A stretch of 64,000 nt of DNA from Massilia aurea (GTDB lineage: Bacteria; Pseudomonadota; Gammaproteobacteria; Burkholderiales; Burkholderiaceae_D): the NCBI RefSeq assembly GCF_014200505.1, contig NZ_JACHBX010000004.1, positions 248,001-312,000 of the forward strand, written 5' to 3'. This document shows positions 25,150 to 34,227 of this stretch, in pieces. The position numbers and the translations under genes are program-made. Under the pieces are notes generated by a model. It saw nothing but the letters and a program-made list of their open reading frames with translations. It made no database searches and was not told where the DNA came from. Position 1 is the stretch's first letter; every line of letters starts with the position of its first letter.

Positions 25150-26330
25150 CTGAAGTCCTGGCGGTCCGAGAACAGCAGCTGCGTGTCGTACAGGCTCGAT
25201 GAGTAGTGGCGCAGCGCCACATGCTGGTAGCGGGTGATGTCGTCCATCGTGGCCAGCAGCGCCGGGATATCCTTCGCATAGTGGTAGGCCGAGATGGTCA
25301 TGTCCGGCTTGCAGGCGGCGATCGTGCGCGCGCCGCCCTTGAGAACTTGTGCTTCCCAGCCTTCGACATCGATCTTCATGACCGTGGCTTCGTCGACGAC
25401 GCTGTCGACGGTCATGATCTTCATCGTGGTCTTGATGCCCCCGCCGGCGAAGTTGCTGCCGAAACGGTTGTCCGGGTTTTCGTAGAAATCGACTTCGCCA
25501 TCTTCTGCGCCCAGCCCGGCGAAATACGGGTGCACGTCAGGCAGGTGCGCAGCCAGGTTGCGCAGCGCCGCGAAGTTGGTGGCGTCGGGCTCGAACGCAT
25601 GCACCGCGCGGTACTGGCCGCGCGCGATATGGAAGAAGTGGGATACCGTGTCGCCGTGCGCCGCGCCGGCATCGATGAAAATGTCGTCCGTGCCAACCTT
25701 CAGCCCGGCCTGGGTGGAAAAGCTGTTCATGAATTCACCGAGCGGGAAGGCCGCCTCGATCAGCGGACGGCGATCGAGCGTCAGGAACGCGCGCAGGCGC
25801 GCCAGCAGCGTGGTGCGCGACCAGTCGTCGCTGAACCGCCCGGCCAGCGCGATGAAGTGGGCCAGGTTGGCCACCACGTGCTCGCGCTCCTCGCGTACGG
25901 TCTGGTAGGTGTGGACGTTATCCAGCTGGTGCATCGCGTACAGGCAGTCGCGCACCGGCACGCCCTGCGCCGCGATCTTCGCGCCGACCTGCTTGCCGGT
26001 GAGGTTGTCGTTGAAATCGATGACGACGATGCGTTTGCTGGCCGCGCGCGCGACCAGGTCGGCGATCTCGATGAACCCCCAGTTGACCCTCAGCGGCAAT
26101 TGCTGCGCGATGCGGGTGCGCTTTTCGGGCGAGACCGAGAACACGGCGATGCCGGCAAAATTGGCCAGCGATCTGGCGATGGTGTTGGCGCGCAGCGCAA
26201 AGCTGCCGGTATGGTCGCCCAGGAAGTAGACCTCGTCGAACGCATGCAGATCGTCGAAGGCGGTATCGGCGTGGCTGGAGAGCGCGTTGAAGTCGGCAAG
26301 CGTCGCATGGCGAAATGGCTGGATGGTCAT
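25146..26330 (-). CDS. FkbM-family methyltransferase
   Basis: A 394-residue protein whose C-terminal 200 residues are an SAM-dependent FkbM methyltransferase. These carry motif I FIDAGAAHGDTVSHF, the acidic strand VHAFEPDATNF and the catalytic-domain signature MKIDVEGWEAQVLKGG. The N-terminal half is an extra domain with a Rossmann-like start (DEVYFLGDHTGSFALR) that I do not recognise. FkbM enzymes commonly O-methylate sugar hydroxyls. It is 18 bases downstream of the GT41-aminotransferase fusion on the same strand, with a ribosome site AGGACA, so the two are co-expressed and converge on the ACP operon. Confidence 0.88.
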   Translation of the reverse strand: MTIQPFRHATLADFNALSSHADTAFDDLHAFDEVYFLGDHTGSFALRANTIARSLANFAGIAVFSVSPEKRTRIAQQLPLRVNWGFIEIADLVARAASKRIVVIDFNDNLTGKQVGAKIAAQGVPVRDCLYAMHQLDNVHTYQTVREEREHVVANLAHFIALAGRFSDDWSRTTLLARLRAFLTLDRRPLIEAAFPLGEFMNSFSTQAGLKVGTDDIFIDAGAAHGDTVSHFFHIARGQYRAVHAFEPDATNFAALRNLAAHLPDVHPYFAGLGAEDGEVDFYENPDNRFGSNFAGGGIKTTMKIMTVDSVVDEATVMKIDVEGWEAQVLKGGARTIAACKPDMTISAYHYAKDIPALLATMDDITRYQHVALRHYSSSLYDTQLLFSDRQDFS

Positions 26331-26348
26331 GGGGTGTCCTGTGGTTCG

Positions 26349-29300
26349 TCAGGATGAAGCGAGCAGGCCGACGATGCGCTCGACGTCCTGCGCGGCGAGG
26401 GCTGGATAAATGGGAAGGCAGATGACCTGATGTGCGATCACGTTGGCGTGGGGCAGATTCGCGGGCGCCGCAGACGGGATGGCACGGTACATCGGAAAGT
26501 GGCTGATCAGGGGGTAGAAATACCGGCGCGCGTGGATGCCTGCGTCGTGCAGCTTCTGGTGCAGCGCATCGCGGCTGAGAGGGTAGTTGTCGCGCACCAG
26601 CACCGCGAAGTAGCTGTTGTTGGCCTCGTCGCCCAGGTCGGGCATCGGATCGATGCCGGGAACTGCTGCCAGCAGGCGTCGATAGTGCGCGGCGATCTGG
26701 CGGCGCCCTGCGAGCGCGGCGTCGATGCCGCGCAGTTGCAGCAGGCCGAAGGCGGCGCTGACCTCGTTCATCTTGCCGTTGATGCCGGCCGCCACGACCG
26801 TCTGCTCGTCCTGGATGCCGAAGTTCTTGAGCAGGTCGATGTGGCGCTTGGTGGCAGCGTCGTGGCAGATGATCGCGCCGCCCTCGAAGGTATTGAATAC
26901 CTTGGTCGCATGAAAACTCAGGACCGACAGGTCACCGTGGCGCAGGATGCTGGCGCCATTCTGGCGCACGCCAAACGCATGGGCCGCGTCGTAGATGACC
27001 TTCAGGCCGTGCTTGCGGGCGATGCGCTCGATCGCCGCCACGTCGCACGGGATGCCGTAGCAGTGCACCGGCATGATGGCCGTGGTGCGCGGCGTGATCG
27101 CCGCTTCGATGCGGGCCGGATCGAGGTTGAACGTGACGGGGTCGATGTCGGCAAAGACCGGCTGCAGGCCGTTCCACAGCAGCGCGTGGCTGGTGGCGAC
27201 GAACGAATACGGCGTGGTGATCACCTCGCCCTCGATGCCCAGCGCCTGCAAGGCCGTCATCAGGGCCAGCGTGCCATTGGCGAACAGCGAGATATGCGCG
27301 ACGCCCAGGTACTCGCACAGTGCCGCCTCGAGCTGCTGGTGGAACTGGCCGCCATTGGTCAGGAATTTGCTCTCCCAGATCTGCTCGAGGTAGGGGATGA
27401 AATCGTCCAGCGGCGGCAGGTGGGGCTGGGTGACGCGGATCAGGGTTGCGGCCGGCACCGGCACATTCTCCGGTTGCGCATTCAGCGTCTGAGGCGGCTT
27501 GCGCTTCGGCGGCATCGGCACGTCGAAGCTGGTGGCCGGCTCGCCTGCGCACCAGCGCCGCCAGATCAGCCGCAGCGCGTGCTCGACGCTGTCGGCGATC
27601 CGGTTCATGGGGCCGGACGTGGTGGGCGGGAAACGGTCGCGCATGCCGGCGCGCAGCGCGGCCAGTGCGGGCAGGTCGCTGCACGCGGCCGCGCCCTGTG
27701 CGGCAAAGGCGGCGGCGTCGTGCGCGATGAACTGCGGCAGCGCATTGTGTTCGAGGATGCAGGCCGTCTGGCGGCCGGCAGCGGTCTCGCCCGCGAGCGT
27801 CAGCGTTGGCACGCCCATCCACATCGCGTGCAGCGTCGTCGTGCCGCCCGAGTACGGGAAGGTATCGAGGCAGATGTCGACCTCGTTGTGCAGGGCCAGG
27901 TAGTCGTGCATGCCGGTACGGCCATGAAAGCGCAGGCGCTCCGGCGCGATGCCTTCTTCGGCGAACCATGGCAGCAGGCTTTCGTGGCCGTGATCGGGCA
28001 GGCCGGCCACGAGCAGCTGCGCAGCAGGTACGGCGCGCAGCAGGCCGGCCCAGGCGGCGACCACGTCGCGGCTGATCTTGCTGAGGCGATTGAAGCTGCC
28101 GAACGTCATGTAACCATTGGCCAGCGCCGGGGGCGCGACGACATCGGGCGCGCCAGCGGCCGGCTGGAACGGCGCCGAGACCGGCAGGCGCAGGAGTTTT
28201 TCGGTGAACAGGTGGTCGTACTGGCCGGGCGGCAGGATGAAGCGGTCGGTCAGGTAGTAATCCATCGCTGCCAGCCCCGTGGTGCCCGGGTAGCCGATCC
28301 AGGTGGCCTGCAGCGGCGCCGGCTTGCGCGCGAACACGGGCAGCCGGTTGTGGGCCGTGTGGCCAGCCAGGTCGATCAGGATATCGATGCCATCGGCGAC
28401 GATCTGCGCGTCCAGCGCGCTGTCGTCCAGGCCCGCCACGTCGTGCCACTGCGCCATGTGGCCGCGCAGGCGCGCCGTGACCACATCGTGCACCGGATAG
28501 TTGTAATAGGCGTATAGCGCCAGGCCGGGCCGGCCCGCCAGGCGCGCCAGCAGCGGTTCGATGAATGCGGCCACCGCATGGTTGCGCAGGTCGCCCGAGA
28601 CGAGGCCGACGCGCAGGGGGCGCTCGGGGTCCGGCGTGTTGTCCCAGGTGGTGCGCGACGCGCCGATGCGCGCTTCGAGCTGCTGCCCGAACGCGCGGTG
28701 CGCAGCAAACAGGGCATCGGGACCGATGCTGCTCACCTGGCTCATGCAGAACAGCATATTGCTGTGCGCATCGGTGTTGTGCGGATCACGTGCCAGCACG
28801 CTGCGGTAAGCCTCTACCGCTTCGAGGGCGCGGCTCTGGTGCTGCAGGATCATCGCAAGGGTATTACCGGCCTGCGCATGCGCTGGATCGAGCGCGAGCG
28901 CGGTGCTGGCGCTGGCATGGGCTTCGTTGAGGCGCCCAGCGTCGAGCAGCGTGAGCGCCATGTGGTTGTGGGCGTGGGCATCGTCGGCCCGCAGTGCGAC
29001 GGCGCGTTCGAGCACGGCCTGCGCGTCGGCCAGCCGGCCTGCGCCCCGCAGCAGCAAGCCCAGGTTGCTCAGCGCCTCGGCGTCGTCCGGCGCGTACTGC
29101 ACGGCGACTTCCATCGACTCGAGCGCCTGCTGCAGATTGCCCTGCAAGTGGTGGATGCCGCCCAGCAGCTTGTAGCCGAATGGATGCTGTGGAAACTGCT
29201 CGGTCAGAAACTGCGCCGCATAGCCGGCTTCGTCCAGGCGCCCGGATGCGAACAGCGCGGTGGCGGCGTCGATGGTGTCGGGGTCTGGCGTGCCGGTCGT

Positions 29301-29684
29301 CGCCAGTTGCTGTTCGAACGCATCGACCTCTGGCCCGGCCAGGCCATGGCTGCGCCCCAGGGCGATCAAGTCGGTCGCCGTGGCGAACTGGCGCGCGGCG
29401 ATCAGCGCCTCGATGTAGGCGAGCCAGTAGCGGCCTTCGTCCGTGGCGCCCTGCAGGGCCTCGGTCAGGTGCGGGATCGCGGTGGCCAGGTCGCCTGCGT
29501 GGCGCGCCAGCATGCCAAGGCCAAAGTGGGCATCGGGATAGCCGGGAGCAAGGTCGAGCACGGCGCGGTACAGCGCCTCGGCCTGCGCCGGCTGACCGGC
29601 GGCGGTTTCATGTGCGGCGGCCTGCAATGCTTCATCGACGATGTGCCGGACCGCGTCGCTGAGGGGAGTGTGCTGTTGTTCCAT
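26349..29684 (-). CDS. TPR, GT41 O-GlcNAc-transferase-like and DegT aminotransferase fusion
   Basis: One uninterrupted 1111-residue frame joins three parts. Residues 1-330 are TPR-type helical repeats. Residues 350-715 are a GT41/SPINDLY-type glycosyltransferase (RVGLVSGDLRNHAV with His369, WIGYPGTTG, CLDTFPYSGGTTT) that in relatives attaches sugars to Ser/Thr of proteins. After a Pro-rich linker (725-745), residues 750-1111 are a DegT/DnrJ/EryC1/StrS sugar aminotransferase with the PLP lysine Lys928 in FHATKVFNTFEGG and the cofactor Asp in IYDAAHAFG. The aminotransferase would make a 4- or 3-amino sugar nucleotide and the GT41 part could transfer it. I know of no standard protein with this order; the fusion itself is plain in the sequence. 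Confidence 0.93.
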   Translation of the reverse strand: MEQQHTPLSDAVRHIVDEALQAAAHETAAGQPAQAEALYRAVLDLAPGYPDAHFGLGMLARHAGDLATAIPHLTEALQGATDEGRYWLAYIEALIAARQFATATDLIALGRSHGLAGPEVDAFEQQLATTGTPDPDTIDAATALFASGRLDEAGYAAQFLTEQFPQHPFGYKLLGGIHHLQGNLQQALESMEVAVQYAPDDAEALSNLGLLLRGAGRLADAQAVLERAVALRADDAHAHNHMALTLLDAGRLNEAHASASTALALDPAHAQAGNTLAMILQHQSRALEAVEAYRSVLARDPHNTDAHSNMLFCMSQVSSIGPDALFAAHRAFGQQLEARIGASRTTWDNTPDPERPLRVGLVSGDLRNHAVAAFIEPLLARLAGRPGLALYAYYNYPVHDVVTARLRGHMAQWHDVAGLDDSALDAQIVADGIDILIDLAGHTAHNRLPVFARKPAPLQATWIGYPGTTGLAAMDYYLTDRFILPPGQYDHLFTEKLLRLPVSAPFQPAAGAPDVVAPPALANGYMTFGSFNRLSKISRDVVAAWAGLLRAVPAAQLLVAGLPDHGHESLLPWFAEEGIAPERLRFHGRTGMHDYLALHNEVDICLDTFPYSGGTTTLHAMWMGVPTLTLAGETAAGRQTACILEHNALPQFIAHDAAAFAAQGAAACSDLPALAALRAGMRDRFPPTTSGPMNRIADSVEHALRLIWRRWCAGEPATSFDVPMPPKRKPPQTLNAQPENVPVPAATLIRVTQPHLPPLDDFIPYLEQIWESKFLTNGGQFHQQLEAALCEYLGVAHISLFANGTLALMTALQALGIEGEVITTPYSFVATSHALLWNGLQPVFADIDPVTFNLDPARIEAAITPRTTAIMPVHCYGIPCDVAAIERIARKHGLKVIYDAAHAFGVRQNGASILRHGDLSVLSFHATKVFNTFEGGAIICHDAATKRHIDLLKNFGIQDEQTVVAAGINGKMNEVSAAFGLLQLRGIDAALAGRRQIAAHYRRLLAAVPGIDPMPDLGDEANNSYFAVLVRDNYPLSRDALHQKLHDAGIHARRYFYPLISHFPMYRAIPSAAPANLPHANVIAHQVICLPIYPALAAQDVERIVGLLASS

Positions 29685-29906
29685 GGATGCGAGCGGCGGC
29701 CTTTGCGTATCGGGAGAGCGTACAGGAAGTACGGATATGACGACCGGCGCGGGGTAGTAGAGAGCGCAGGCAGGATTGTTCTACAGCATCATTCGACACA
29801 ATAGATCATGGGCTTGCCAGGGTCAAGAATCGGCCACGTGCCGCTACTGCTGGAGCGCAGCTTGTACACATGATAAGCTGGTTCATTCTGCAAAAAAGGT
29901 GAGTTC

Positions 29907-31460
29907 ATGAGCGGGTTGGTGAAGACAGGGATTGTGGGGCTGGACGAGATCCTGCACGGTGGTATCCCACGCAATAACAACCTGCTCGTCGAAGGGCCGC
30001 CCGGTGCGGGCAAGACGACGCTGGGACTGGGCTTCATCTACCGCGGCGCCGTCGACTTCGACGAGCCGGGCGCCATCGTCTCGTTCGAGCTCGACCCGGC
30101 CAAGCTGCTGCGCGACGCCGCCGGCTTCGACTGGGACCTGCAGGGCATGATCGACCAGGGCCGGATCAAGATCATCCAGACCAGTCCGGCCGTGTTGATG
30201 AGCGAATTTCGCAGCAGCGACGGCGCATTCTCGGCGGCGCTGCTGGCGATGGGCGCCAAGCGCCTGCTGATCGACGGCCTGACGCCACTGCGCCTGTACG
30301 CCGAAGGCAACGACATCCCGTTCCGCGAAGACGTTCACCTGCTGATCGAGGGGCTCACGCGCCTGGGCGTGACGACGATGGTCACGGCCGAAAAGGACGC
30401 ATCGCTCGGCGGCGTGCTGGCCCATGAACGCTTCGTGTTCGACACCATCATCTCGCTCACGCTCGAAGAAGCGCGCCGCCGCGTGCATCGCCGCCTGACG
30501 GTGGCCAAGTCGCGCGGCCAGGATTTCATCGGCGGCAGCCACACCATGCGCATCGAGGCGCACCAGGGCGTGCACGTGTACCGCCGCGCCCAGTCGCGCC
30601 CGGTGATCTCGCCCGACCAGCCGACCTCGGAAGAACGCCTGTCGACCGGCTCGCCCGCGATCGACAAGATGATGGACGGCGGCATCTACAAGGGCTCGGT
30701 GACGCTGGTCAGCGGCATTTCCGGCACCGGCAAGACGGTGCTCAGCGTGCAGTTCCTGAGCGACGCGATCAAGAAGGGCCACAAGGCGCTGCTGGTCAGC
30801 CTGGACGAACACGCGCGCCAGCTGATGCGCAACGCGAAGCCCCTCGGCTTCGACCTGCAGGCGCTGGTCGATGCGGGCGACCTGTTCATCCATTATGAGT
30901 CGCCGCTCGAACTCGAGCTGGACGTGCACTTCGACCGCATCGTCAAACTCGTGGAAAAAGAAGGCATCGACTGCGTCGTGTTCGATTCGATTGCCGTGTA
31001 TGAAATGACCAGCCGCAGCGAAGTGGCCGATTACCTGTACGCACTGGCGAGCTTTTTCAAGAACAGGCTGGCCACGACGCTGTTCAACTACGAAAGCCCC
31101 GAACTGCTGGGCGTGTCGCAGATCAGCGAAGAGCTCAAGGGCTCGCACCTGGTCGACAACATCATCCTGCTCAATTACGTTGAAATCTCCACCGTGCTGC
31201 GCCGTGCGCTGGCGGTGCCGAAAGTGCGCGGTAGCCGCAACCTGCAAGTGACGCGCGAATACACGATCGGCGTGGGCGGCCTGAGTCTGCTGGACGAAAG
31301 CGACAACAATAACCAGGCCGTCCCGCAACTGCCGTTCTCGTCGTATTACGGCCTGTTGTCGCGTTCACCATCGCGCCAGAGTCCGATGATCGAGGAAGCC
31401 GTCGCCCATGGCGACCCCATGCCCGAGTCGACCCACCAGCCGGCTGAAACCGACCGGTGA
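29907..31460 (+). CDS. KaiC-like double RecA-fold ATPase
   Basis: A 517-residue KaiC-family protein, almost the length of cyanobacterial KaiC. The first domain has Walker A GPPGAGKT (30-37) and Walker B RLLIDG. The second has GISGTGKT (about 270-277), VSLDEHA and CVVFDSIA. In place of the KaiC autophosphorylation pair Ser-Thr, this protein reads Ser-His (KGSHLVDNIILL), so a KaiC-type two-site phosphocycle is unlikely. It starts after a clear AAGGTGA ribosome site. It overlaps the histidine kinase gene by 4 bases (GTGA), as do many non-cyanobacterial KaiC-like proteins that act in stress or redox signalling. No kaiA or kaiB is present. Confidence 0.92.
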   Translation: MSGLVKTGIVGLDEILHGGIPRNNNLLVEGPPGAGKTTLGLGFIYRGAVDFDEPGAIVSFELDPAKLLRDAAGFDWDLQGMIDQGRIKIIQTSPAVLMSEFRSSDGAFSAALLAMGAKRLLIDGLTPLRLYAEGNDIPFREDVHLLIEGLTRLGVTTMVTAEKDASLGGVLAHERFVFDTIISLTLEEARRRVHRRLTVAKSRGQDFIGGSHTMRIEAHQGVHVYRRAQSRPVISPDQPTSEERLSTGSPAIDKMMDGGIYKGSVTLVSGISGTGKTVLSVQFLSDAIKKGHKALLVSLDEHARQLMRNAKPLGFDLQALVDAGDLFIHYESPLELELDVHFDRIVKLVEKEGIDCVVFDSIAVYEMTSRSEVADYLYALASFFKNRLATTLFNYESPELLGVSQISEELKGSHLVDNIILLNYVEISTVLRRALAVPKVRGSRNLQVTREYTIGVGGLSLLDESDNNNQAVPQLPFSSYYGLLSRSPSRQSPMIEEAVAHGDPMPESTHQPAETDR

Positions 31461-32707
31461 TCACCGTCGACCTGCCCGACAAGCCGCCCATCGACTGGGA
31501 CGACTGGCGCGCGCCGCTGCGCCAGTACACCGAGGCGACCGGCTTGGTGACGTCGGTGTACGATGCGGCCGGCAAGCGCCGCATCGGGCCGCTGACCGGC
31601 TCGCGCATGTCGACCTTCCTCGCCGAGCAGTCGACGCTGTGGGCCGAGGACGGTCCCGGCACGGCGCTCGAGCGCAGCCTGGCGCGCGACGTCTGCCGAC
31701 AGGGTACGCCGGCGGTGAGCGAATTCAGTGAAGGCTTTTGCGTGCGTGCGTTGCCGCTGCTGCTGCATGGCGACGTGTACGGGGTGCTGGTGTTCGGCTG
31801 GCGCTTTGCCGATTTCAGCTCCCCGCTGGCCTGCGAGCGCATCGGCCGGCAGATCGGCGTGTCGGGCCACCTGCTGTGGAGCGAAGTGCGGCTTGACGCG
31901 CCCGTATCGGCGCAGCGCATGGCCACGTACGAAACCCTGCTGCTCACGCTCTCAAGTACGCTCGACCGGCAGCGCGAAACCATCGACGACCTGACGCGCG
32001 TGAACCGCACGCGCGAGCTGTTCCTGGCGACCGTCTCGCACGAGATGCGCACGCCGCTGTCGGCGCTGTCGATGCGCATCGAGCTGATGCTGCGCACGAT
32101 CCCCGACCTGCCAGAGAAGGCCGTCAGCGGCCTTGAATCGATGCGCGTGCACGTGCGCCAGGAAGCCGGCATGGTCGACGACCTGATCGACGCGGCGCGC
32201 ACGCTGACCGGGCAGATGTCCATCGTGCGCAAGCCGATCGTGCTGGGGCAAGTGCTGCGCGAAGCCATCGCCACGGTGGAGCCGCATGCGCATGCCAAGC
32301 AGATACTGATGCAGGTGACGCCCGCCGATTACGGCGCGGACATCCGCTTCGAGGCGGATGGGCAGCGGCTGCAGCAGGTGTGCTGGAATTTGCTGTTCAA
32401 TGCGGTCAAGTTCACGCCGGTGGGCGGGGTGATTCGCATCGGCATCCGGCGCAGTGCCGGATGGGTCGAGATCGATATCGCCGATTCAGGGCAGGGGATC
32501 GAGGCGGACGATCTGCCGCATGTGTTTGGCGCGTTCAAGCTGCAGCAGCATGACAATGCGACCGGGCTGGGACTGGGCCTGTATATCGCGCGGCGGATTG
32601 TGGAGCTGCATGAGGGGACGCTGAGTGTCAGTAGTGAAGGGCGGGGACGCGGGGCGACGTTTGCGATTCGGTTGCCGGTTGGGGGGGACTGCATTGCCCG
32701 CGCCTGA
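31457..32707 (+). CDS. Soluble sensor histidine kinase coupled to KaiC-like gene
   Basis: A 416-residue kinase with a GTG start inside the KaiC stop codon. The first 145 residues form a sensor module that resembles PocR/GAF folds (YTEATGLVTSVYDAAGK, LHGDVYGVLVFGWRF) but lacks the Cys cluster of PocR. HisKA has His195 in TVSHEMRTPLS, and HATPase_c contains NAVKF, DSGQGIEADD and GLGLGLYIARR. No transmembrane segment is visible, so it is probably cytosolic. There is no receiver in the chain and no response regulator beside it. It may read the nucleotide or oligomer state of the KaiC-like partner. Its stop lies just before the tRNA-derived island. Confidence 0.9.
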   Translation: MITVDLPDKPPIDWDDWRAPLRQYTEATGLVTSVYDAAGKRRIGPLTGSRMSTFLAEQSTLWAEDGPGTALERSLARDVCRQGTPAVSEFSEGFCVRALPLLLHGDVYGVLVFGWRFADFSSPLACERIGRQIGVSGHLLWSEVRLDAPVSAQRMATYETLLLTLSSTLDRQRETIDDLTRVNRTRELFLATVSHEMRTPLSALSMRIELMLRTIPDLPEKAVSGLESMRVHVRQEAGMVDDLIDAARTLTGQMSIVRKPIVLGQVLREAIATVEPHAHAKQILMQVTPADYGADIRFEADGQRLQQVCWNLLFNAVKFTPVGGVIRIGIRRSAGWVEIDIADSGQGIEADDLPHVFGAFKLQQHDNATGLGLGLYIARRIVELHEGTLSVSSEGRGRGATFAIRLPVGGDCIARA

Positions 32708-32718
32708 GAGTCTTGACG

Positions 32719-32827
32719 GCAGATAGTAAAAAAACCCGCGCTTCCTGAGAAAAGGACAGGTTTAAAAGCGGTACCAATCGGTGATACGACCCCATGATGC
32801 GAGTAGGCGGTGCCTCCGGCCGGAATC
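32719..32827. repeat. Left boundary repeat of island (tRNA-Leu 3' end remnant, attL-like)
   Basis: Positions 32795-32827 match 36359-36391 with one mismatch in 33 bases. The match includes the last 20 bases of tRNA-Leu(CAA), from the T-arm to the 3' end. A second block at 32719-32749 matches the tRNA terminator region at 36296-36325. AT content rises sharply to the right. The rest of the 32708-33043 gap holds no gene. Confidence 0.75.
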
Positions 32828-33043
32828 CAAATATATTTATAATCAATGGGTTGTGCGCTGATTGCGTAATTTATGTGTAATGCAGTAAGCCGCGAAAGAA
32901 GTGTGAGATCCATACACTCTTCTAATGCTATAGCGACCAACGTCTGACTTTGACCTAAGCGGACATAAACGTTGATGCCGAGCCGCCAAAGGCAGCTTGG
33001 GTACATTAGCTAGCAGTAGTATCACAGTGCCTAGGCGTCTCCG

Positions 33044-34009
33044 CTATCGACGATTGCCATAAGCATTCAGGTGCCACAGTTCTCGGTTGTCCGTGGCTTG
33101 AACCATTGCGTTGTACAGCTTAATGTCCTTGATTATCTCACTGCGGCGCTGAAAATCAACACTTGCTTTCCACGCCTCAAGCTGCTTCGGCTCTCCAATG
33201 ATTTCTCGAAAGGTGTTGCCGATAGTTCGCAAACGATATTCCTCCAGTGTAGAACTGTCGATTCTTTGAGAGGTAGGCATCATGCCTTCTGCCGCTGGGG
33301 TATCAGTTCGAATGTCAAGCAGCAATCGAGGTGAGAGAGCAACCATCACGCTCCCTGGTTCCACAAGAATTGGAGAGTCACAGAGGGGAAGACAGTGGTC
33401 GGGAGATGTGTAAAGGTTCCATTGAGAGTTGATTAACGGGTGAACTAACCCGAATAGGAAATCGGAGTCACCCAGCTTCCACTTAAACGTGATGAGATGC
33501 TCAAATTTCTCGCGTCCAGTCGCTTCGTGGAAGTCAATCATGGCTTTCATCATTGAGTGACTACGAAGATTTTGTAATACAACGAATGACGCGAGGTAGC
33601 ACTTCTCTATTAAATTGTTGACCGTCTGTGTGGTAGCGACCTTGATCAAAGTTGGGTACGCTGGCGTTGCTTCGATCCCGGAAAAAACGTTCTCGAAATC
33701 AATTTTTATCGGATAAGACGCTGTCGCATTTTCAGAGATAAACTGCTTATACCGATTTGGGTGATGGCGCCGCACGAAATCCTCTGCAGCAGATTTGGAT
33801 ATTTCAGCGACACCCAAGTTTTTATCAAAGTGAACGACCTCAACGCTTGCAGGATATATTTTCTGCGACTTGGCGTTAAGCACGTGAACAACCTGCTTGC
33901 GCGCGGACTCTTCCGAAATAGTACCTGCGATGGACTTTTCGTAGTATGTAAGATTCCAGAGCGCGGTCCAAAAACAAGGGTTGTAATGGTTGCGTTTCGT
34001 GATGTTCAT
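33044..34009 (-). CDS. DUF4238 domain-containing protein
   Basis: A 321-residue protein starting MNITKRNHYNPCFWTALWN, which fits the N-terminal His-Tyr-x-Pro motif (NHYNP) of DUF4238. The molecular function of that family is unknown. It is frequent in accessory regions, and nuclease or antiphage roles have been suggested only by context. The body is soluble, with no membrane segments. Base composition is clearly more AT-rich than the flanking chromosome, in line with transfer. It is transcribed away from the neighbouring 353-residue gene, across 314 bases of AT-rich DNA, and lies inside the tRNA-Leu island. Confidence 0.8.
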   Translation of the reverse strand: MNITKRNHYNPCFWTALWNLTYYEKSIAGTISEESARKQVVHVLNAKSQKIYPASVEVVHFDKNLGVAEISKSAAEDFVRRHHPNRYKQFISENATASYPIKIDFENVFSGIEATPAYPTLIKVATTQTVNNLIEKCYLASFVVLQNLRSHSMMKAMIDFHEATGREKFEHLITFKWKLGDSDFLFGLVHPLINSQWNLYTSPDHCLPLCDSPILVEPGSVMVALSPRLLLDIRTDTPAAEGMMPTSQRIDSSTLEEYRLRTIGNTFREIIGEPKQLEAWKASVDFQRRSEIIKDIKLYNAMVQATDNRELWHLNAYGNRR

Positions 34010-34099
34010 GACGTGATCGAAAGGTCTAAGGTTGGAGAAGCCTTTGCTATTGCAGCTGGCACCGAGCCGAGTAACGCCCTTTTTTAGCGTCCTCTGGGG

Positions 34100-34140
34100 G
34101 CATACACTCTTCGCGAATACCGGTCGGCTGAGGTGTATGC
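34100..34140. promoter_or_regulatory. Inverted repeat in divergent intergenic region
   Basis: Eight-base arms GCATACAC (34100-34107) and GTGTATGC (34133-34140) flank 25 bases between the two divergent island genes. It could be an operator or an RNA hairpin. The remaining 34010-34323 gap is AT-rich, with no gene seen. Confidence 0.4.
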
Positions 34141-34201
34141 GGCCGGAAGTGTTGCTTTATAAAAATAATATATTTGCGATATATGCATAATGATGAATAG
34201 C

Positions 34202-34227
34202 GCTTCATAGAAACAATGAAGCTTTTT
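34202..34227 (+). terminator. Intrinsic terminator-like hairpin before the island cargo gene
   Basis: The stem is GCTTCAT/ATGAAGC with a seven-base loop, followed by five T. It points toward the gene at 34324 but lies 97 bases upstream of it. It would therefore end a leader or small transcript, not a known gene. Confidence 0.5.

Noticed and set aside
29907..31460. A true circadian clock
   Set aside because: kaiA and kaiB are absent and the Ser-Thr phosphosite pair is altered; KaiC-like proteins are common in non-clock bacteria.
32329..33006. 225-codon minus-strand frame spanning the kinase end and island boundary
   Set aside because: It is antisense to the HATPase domain and then crosses the repeat; no family likeness and no ribosome site.
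33761..34087. 108-codon plus-strand frame opposite the DUF4238 N-terminus
   Set aside because: Antisense to conserved DUF4238 text and without a recognisable product.
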